Source: Trifolium pratense
Taxonomy: Eukaryota > Streptophyta > Magnoliopsida > Fabales > Fabaceae
Assembly: GCF_020283565.1 (NCBI RefSeq)
Contig: NC_060060.1
Location: 38,688,001-38,752,000, forward strand
Reading direction: 5' to 3'
DNA length: 64,000 nucleotides
Shown here: positions 57,668-64,000 of the stretch, piece by piece
Layout: every line of letters starts with the position of its first letter
Numbering within the stretch: the stretch's first letter is position 1
Notes under the pieces: generated by a model
Databases searched by the model: none
Seen by the model: the letters and a program-made list of their open reading frames with translations, nothing else
What the model was told of the DNA's origin: nothing
Program-made: the position numbers and the translations under genes

Positions 57668-60497
57668 ATGGCGTCTGATCTAAGCTCGAGGTTGTCAAAG
57701 AAAACATCTGTTTTGGGGTTGGAAGCATGGGAATTAATGGGGCTAATAGTTGGTTTATTCATTGTAATCATTCTTCTAGTGTTATCAATATGTCTTACTT
57801 CAAAAAAGAAATCCAGAAGAGTCAATGGCATGCTTCCACTGAGCCACAGGTTATCTGTTTCAGAAGAGATCAAAGAGATTAGCGTTGATCAGGTTTCAAC
57901 AAATAGTCGTCCTCAGAATGGCGCATTTACGAGTCTTTATGACAAATTTAGTGACAAAGAATCCGAAAATATTTTGCTCCAAACGAAGAATGGTGAATAT
58001 AACAGCCAATCAGGCTCGTTTATTCACGTCGAGAAAGACGCTGCTGGCTCTCAATCAGGTGAAGAAAATGGTGCTAAGTCTCTTTCTGCACACAGGCTTT
58101 CTTTGACTTCGCCGTCACCTCTGTCTGGTCTTCCCGAGTTCTCTCATCTTGGCTGGGGGCACTGGTTTACATTGAGGGACCTAGAACTAGCAACAAACAA
58201 GTTTTCAAAAGCGAATATTATTGGTGAAGGAGGATATGGAGTTGTTTATCAAGGCCAGCTGATCAATGGGAATCCAGTGGCTATTAAGAAGCTACTAAAT
58301 AATCTGTGAGTATTGGCACTACATTTAATTGAATTGCAGGATTACTTGGTATTTTACTATATATTTTCAGTTCTAAAAGTTTGTTTTATAGTATATTGTT
58401 TCATGTTTTATTAGCATGTTGAAACAACTAGTTTATAATAATACTCTTTATGCTCATCATGCAGTGGACAAGCTGAAAAGGAATTTAGAGTGGAAGTTGA
58501 GGCTATTGGTCATGTGAGGCACAAGAACTTGGTTAGACTTTTGGGTTTTTGCATTGAAGGCACTCACAGGTAACATACCATCTTGGTCTATATTTTATTT
58601 AGGGCTCAATTAAATGTCCAGATTTGCACTTTTGTTTTTCTTATATATGATATGATTTAATTCATATACACCATCAATCAATTATAACCATCGGATCATT
58701 GAAAACGTTGGCTTTAACCATAACTATTTCGAAAGTCACACATATGAGAATTCTCTCTCCCTCTCTCTCTATTGACCTGAAATAGCTTACAAGCTTTTCA
58801 CAACCACTTTGTCAACATTTGTTGTAGCTTATACTAGAATTCATTTGCATTCTACTCTGAGTACTGGTTTGTATAATTTGGATTCTTGATCCTTAGAAAT
58901 TCTGTTAATTTCAGGTTGTTGGTTTATGAGTATGTTAACAATGGAAATTTAGAGCAGTGGCTTCATGGAGCCATGCAGCAGCAATATGGTTTTCTCACGT
59001 GGGATGCTCGAATTAAAATTCTTCTTGGAACAGCTAAAGCGTACGATCATTTAGTAAACATCCCTGATTTATTTTGTTAGAAAGTTCCCTTTTTTACTTT
59101 TGGTGAGTTTCATTTTACTGATCCTATGATTGATTATCTTGCAGGCTGGCTTATTTGCACGAAGCGATTGAGCCAAAAGTTGTCCATCGAGATATTAAGT
59201 CAAGTAATATTCTAATTGATGATGACTTCAATGCCAAAATATCCGACTTTGGACTAGCCAAGTTACTTGGTGCGGGAAAAAGTCACATTACGACTCGAGT
59301 AATGGGTACTTTTGGGTAAGCTCTCTGTCTACAGATTTACGACTTGGTTGTTTTATGATTCTAATGTAATTTTTCTTGTATAATAATGCTCTTTTGCATA
59401 TTGTTTTGGTAATATTTTGCTGCAAATTGATTGATATCTGGCATAGTTATTCTTTTAGATTAATAAAATCTAATCATGAATGGGATTTGCATCAAGCATT
59501 TGATTTTGCCTAAACAATTTACAATTAATTGTCACTTGTAAAATATCATTTCACCATAACATTGCAGATAGTTGTTTGACTCTTCTAAAGTGAACCGGGT
59601 TTTGGCCTTTTTAACTGTCTCTAGTAGACCATGTTCTCCTTTTAATGATTGTTTTGCGTTTTTCAGATATGTTGCTCCAGAATATGCCAATTCTGGCTTA
59701 CTAAACGAGAAGAGTGATGTTTATAGCTATGGCGTATTGCTCCTTGAAGCCATTACTGGAAGAGACCCAGTGGATTATAACCGCTCAGCCGCTGAGGTAT
59801 GTCCTTAGTAATCTAGTAATCTGTATAGAAATTATTCAAGACTTTCATTTTCTTCACTGATATGATACATATCTTGAATTTTAGATATTTCCATATCACT
59901 TTTCTTCTTATATTTTGGATTTTTCAGACTCACCTAACTATTATTTGGGTGATTGTTGTAGGTAAATTTGGTCGATTGGCTGAAAATGATGGTAGGTAAT
60001 AGGCACGCAGAAGAGGTGGTAGACCCAAACATGGAACCCAGACCATCAACAAGTGCACTTAAACGAGTCCTTTTGACTGCTTTGAGGTGTGTTGATCCAG
60101 ATTCTGAAAAAAGACCCAAAATGAGTCAAGTGGTCCGCATGCTTGAATCAGAAGAATATCCCATACCTAGAGAGGTTTGACTTCTCATTCTCATCTATAA
60201 AATTACCGATTTCAAACATTTTGTAGCAGATGATTTTCTTGAATGTAATTCCATCATTATTACTGCAAGGCAACATTTTCAATTTTAAGACTTGCTGCAA
60301 GTTTCAACTTTAGTTTGCTTGAAACATGATCGTTTTATCAAATGAAGTGATTGGTCTTTCAGGATCGAAGACGCAGGAAGAGTAATGCCACAAATACTGA
60401 TTTGGAGGCGCAGAAGGAGACTTCTGATACAGAGAAGAGTGATCACCCAGATTCCAAGTCCAGCGGAAAAAATGTAAGAAGAAATCAGCGAAAGTAA
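57668..60497 (+). CDS. Membrane-anchored receptor-like protein kinase (At3g17420/GPK1 type)
   Basis: Ser/Thr kinase with a very short outside part and one membrane helix. Seven exons: 57668-58305, 58465-58569, 58915-59040, 59145-59315, 59667-59796, 59962-60174 and 60363-60497, giving 505 residues. Membrane segment about 25-45 ([20 protein letters not shown]) followed by basic KKKSRR. Kinase domain about 183-460: glycine loop [12 protein letters not shown], lysine K207 in [13 protein letters not shown] with D306, DFG at 324-326, and [21 protein letters not shown] basic, Ser-rich tail ends the protein. Intact catalytic residues predict an active kinase. It resembles recalled Arabidopsis At3g17420, named GPK1. 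Membrane topology rather than a peroxisomal site is what the sequence shows. Intron 2 carries a MITE fragment. Confidence 0.95.
58645..58745. repeat. MITE fragment in RLK intron 2
   Basis: TTTAATTCATATACACCATC, then ATAACCATCGGATCATTGAAAA and AGTCACACATATGA match, as a diverged relative, the reverse complement of 62035-62228 in the neighbouring kinase gene. Confidence 0.6.
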
Positions 60498-61621
60498 AAC
60501 TACAAATCAAAAGGCTAGAAGTACCTATTCCAAGTGAAGGTACGCGCAATTGAATGAGCCATTTTTGCATTCTTTTCGTGCGAGCTTGTATGAGTTATGA
60601 TAACTGCCCCATTTTACGTCATATTCATGGAGCTGGATAAGAGTTACTTTGTGATATACCTATTTGGCTGCTATAACTTGGATCATGTAGATGTTAGGAT
60701 GTAGATTATTGTGTGTGAATACGGGATTCAACAGATCTCTTACACCAGTTTGTATTTTGTACAGATTATTTGTATTCATACTTTTCACCTTGTATTTCTA
60801 TTTGTTTCACCACTCATTAGGATTGTAAAGTAATGTTTCCTTGTGTCTGACACAAGAAAATTATGTAAAGCGTGAAGACACAAAATATGTGCCTTATTAT
60901 TGTCTATAATTGTGGCAAAGGACAATTTCTTGACCACTTTTTACTTTCACTTCAAGCAACAGCAGAGGTTTTCCAACTTATGGGAAGATTTACTATTTTA
61001 AAAATGAATTTAATAATTTGTCGATGATGATAATAATAAATAATGAAGTTTTATATCAACATTGCTTAGGCCAATATATAACAGTGAACTAATCTATATT
61101 ATTTTTGAACATTTTCAATCTATTAGTGAACTAAAATCTCTATTCTTAGATTATTTTGAGAGTTGAACCATTCATTAGTCTAACCATTAAGCACTTACTA
61201 GTAAAAGATTATTCATGCTATCCAACAGTAAATTTAGAAGGTTTCAAAGTTCCAACAGCAAATTAAACACAATGATATCAAAAAGGAAAAGTTAACATGC
61301 TTCTTCTAGATAATTCCCCTTGCATTGAGAGAAAAATTCATTTTAACATGCAAATAGACACATGTTGTTCAGTAGTAGTATAAATAATATAATATTTTCA
61401 CTTGTACATGAGTTGTAGCAAAAATATGAAGTTGCAACATAGCATAAGGCACTCAAAACCAGAAACCTAAATATGAATCACTATTTTCTTAGTAATGTTT
61501 ACTTGAAATACAAATGTTAGGTAAAATGAACACTACAAATGATACTTTCATATTAAGTCACCAAAGTCAATTGTGTCATCAACACAATCAATCTAAGAAA
61601 TGATGGGTTTGATTTATGAAT
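60498..61621. other. Convergent 3' region between the two kinase genes
   Basis: Two 3' UTRs and AT-rich DNA. No additional gene was found. Confidence 0.5.
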
Positions 61622-63718
61622 TTACAAGTTGCGTGGTTCCCTTGGTTGAGCAGAACGAGTATTATTATTCATCAGAGGCTGTAAAGCTTTGACAATGATG
61701 CTCATATTTGGTCGAAACTCGGCTTCATATTGAACACACAGTGCAGCAACAGCAGCCATCTATAACAGAAGAAATACAACAAATCAATGAAAACTGTATT
61801 GTAACAAACAAACTAAACCTTCAATAACAACATTTCATCTACAAAATGGAAATATGACCAAATTAATTACCTTTGCAACTGACTTGGAAGGGTACTCTCC
61901 CTTTAGTCTAACATCAACACACTGCTTCACCTTATCTTCACTAAGTTTTGGTGTTGCCTGATAAAATCCAATGAACAAAGAATCACGTTGTGTAAAATCC
62001 AAAATTCAATAAAAGGGAAACAAGACATACAAATGGCGAGTTTAATTTTGATACACTGTCAACTGTCATTGTAACAAGTTTTATACCATCAATAAATCAC
62101 AATGAATCATATGTGTGACTTTAAAAGTTGTTATGATTAAAGTTAAAACATTTTTAATGATCTGAAGGTTATCATTAATTGACAGTGTAAACAATCTTTA
62201 CACTGACAATGTATATGAATTAAACCCTACAAATATATATAAGTCATTAATAGAAGAAGAAAAGAATGATAGCATACCCAAGTCACAAGGCTTTGTTGTC
62301 CTCGGGGGAGTGTATGATCAACAGGTTTACGCCCGGTTAAGAGTTCCAACAGTATAACTCCAAAACTGTAAACATCACTCTTTGAACTGAGGTTTCCAGT
62401 CATTGCATATCTGTCATAGAAACAATCAAGCCATTGTTAATCCTAGTAGTCTTTTTGTATGTTAAAAAGCAAGCATGCAGTGAGAAAAGGAAAAAAGTCG
62501 AATAAGTTAGGCATCGAGGAAGAACATACTCTGGAGCATGATAACCAAAAGTTCCAAGAACACGGGTAGAATGAAGACGTGCTGCAGCATCAGGGGCTTG
62601 ATTCGACAGATCAAAATCAGCAATCTTAGCAACATCGTCCTCGAATAGAAGTATGTTACTAGATTTAATGTAACGATGGACAATATGAACCTCTGCCTTT
62701 TCATGAAGATATTCAAGTCCTCTAGCTGCTCCAACAGCAATTTTAACTCTTTGAGCCCATGTCAGAACTTGACCAGGTTCTGCGCCCTTCACGCCTTTGC
62801 GTCCTGTATCCAAATTCATGTTAAATAATTGCATAACATACATAAACTGAAGAGATATGTTGATATGGTATTACTATTAGGAGTGACTAACCATGTAGAA
62901 TATCATGAAGGGATCCATTAGGAGCATACTCATACGCAAGGGCACGCAAAGGACCATCGACACAATAAGTAACAAGCTCAACAACATTTTCATGCTTTAG
63001 CCTTGATACAATGGAGACCTGTGTAAGTTAAGAATTCAAAGTTTAAAGTACTGAATGGAAACATAAGATGATGATGTACTTTGATTATCTTATAAAAACA
63101 AGTATGATCACTGTTGTTTAGAACTGAACCTGAGAAAGAAATTCTTGGTCTGGCTGTTTAGTGGAATCCAACTTTTTAATTGCCACTTCACGTCCATTTT
63201 TCAATATGGAGCGATATACTTTTCCATATGCACCCTCACCGATGAAAGTCTTTGTACCAAAATTATCTGTCAAAGACCTTAATTCATCTACTGTAACAGA
63301 AGGGACAGAAATAGGTTGAAGATTTATAGGGCGAGGAACGGTTATTGGTGTGTGTCTTCCATGATAACTTGAGTTCCCTGCATTGTATGACAGTGGAATC
63401 AAAATGAAATACTACAACTGTAGTGCTAACATGCGTACACATATACACAATTAAGACTAGATTGAAGAACATAAGTTGAGAATGGCACAGAATAATTTGT
63501 CAACAAAAATAGTTGAAAATTATCTAGAACAAGAATCTGTAAGACTATAAAAACCATTTGTGTTTGAAATCATGAAAAGGTAAAGCAGAAAATTGTAAAG
63601 AAATGAATGGATATTAGACAGTGGATTATTACTTACCTGTAGGATTGTTTTGCATGAAGATTCCTTTGTCAGCAGTTGTGTAAGAATCATTTTCTTTGCA
63701 GAAACCAAAGCAACCCAT
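61622..63718 (-). CDS. Pti1-like receptor-like cytoplasmic kinase with HRY catalytic loop
   Basis: Seven exons: 63718-63637, 63377-63130, 63018-62892, 62803-62530, 62410-62278, 61957-61871 and 61759-61622, giving 362 residues. The N-terminus MGCFGFC suggests myristoylation and palmitoylation at a membrane. Glycine loop [10 protein letters not shown] and beta-3 lysine VAIKKLDS are intact. The catalytic loop reads [11 protein letters not shown]: the Asp of HRD is replaced by Tyr197 (TAC at 62672-62670). The DFG position reads DFD, which is normal in this family. [20 protein letters not shown] follows. It resembles recalled Arabidopsis At3g17410. With HRY it may be a pseudokinase or scaffold; a sequencing error or allele-specific change is also possible. 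Frames and splice sites are otherwise intact. Confidence 0.95.
62035..62228. repeat. MITE in the Pti1-like gene intron
   Basis: TTTAATTTTGATACACTGTC at one end and the complement GTTTAATTCATATACATTGTC at the other form imperfect terminal repeats. The middle matches 58645-58745. Confidence 0.6.
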
Positions 63719-64000
63719 GATCCTATGTTCTGAAGATAAGTTTCAATATGAACAAGGGTTAAAAATGAAATACAAAAAAAAAACCTTGCTTGAGAAATGA
63801 AATAATAGGAGAAAAAAAAAATGAAACAAGTGAATGAAAATTCTGAAGAATGATAATAAATGACATAAATTAATCATCAAAAAGTATACCAATTTTGCAC
63901 TATGAAACAAGAAGATGGAAATTGAGAAAGGAAAAAGTATAAGCAGATTGTGTAAAAAGCAAAGTGAATAAAAGGAATTATGAAGTTTGTGTTTGAGAGA
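63719..64000 (-). promoter_or_regulatory. 5' UTR and upstream region of the Pti1-like gene
   Basis: AT-rich with poly-A runs on the plus strand. A leader intron is possible but was not defined. Confidence 0.4.

Overview
The window is nuclear plant DNA, most likely from a legume. Genes are split by AT-rich introns with GT-AG borders. Gene-poor stretches are full of plant transposons (CACTA, hAT, MULE-type and Stowaway MITEs, LINE tails, SINEs, a Ty3/gypsy Tat element). Legume origin, perhaps Medicago or a relative, is inferred from the style of the F-box and short secreted peptide genes; it was not tested by search.

Layout. 1-3715: 3' part of a CIPK1/CIPK17-type kinase (+). 4604-7632: CRSH, a plastid calcium-regulated (p)ppGpp synthetase (-). 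8222-13773: a repeat-bounded accessory block with a 3.8-kb CACTA element. 13783-15627: DYW-type PPR gene (+), with an inverted repeat behind it and a 150-bp copied fragment 4 kb downstream. 19059-20401: F-box/LRR gene (+). 22200-26400: NPSN13-type SNARE (+). 27475-30490: nucleotide-sugar/triose-phosphate translocator family transporter (-). 30500-43100: gene-poor, AT-rich, with truncated LINEs, a hAT element, MITEs and one short secreted-peptide gene. 43107-54125: an 11.0-kb Tat-lineage LTR retrotransposon with almost identical LTRs. 57668-60497: membrane receptor-like kinase (+). 61622-63718: Pti1-like cytoplasmic kinase (-) whose HRD motif reads HRY.

The six conserved genes (CIPK, CRSH, SNARE, transporter, RLK, Pti1-like) do not form an operon or pathway. 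From memory, their order matches the Arabidopsis block At3g17510 to At3g17410, with a sister block around At1g48210-At1g48260, so they look like an old syntenic backbone. The PPR, the F-box gene and all transposons sit in the gaps.

The least conventional item is inside the LTR retrotransposon. On the strand opposite gag-pol there is a complete gene-like unit: TATA box, leader intron, two coding exons joining to a 644-codon frame, coiled coil and acidic tail. It is bracketed by tandem repeats carrying GGGGAG/CTCCCC inverted motifs. The element's own gag-pol is broken by two in-frame TGA codons although its LTRs differ by one base.
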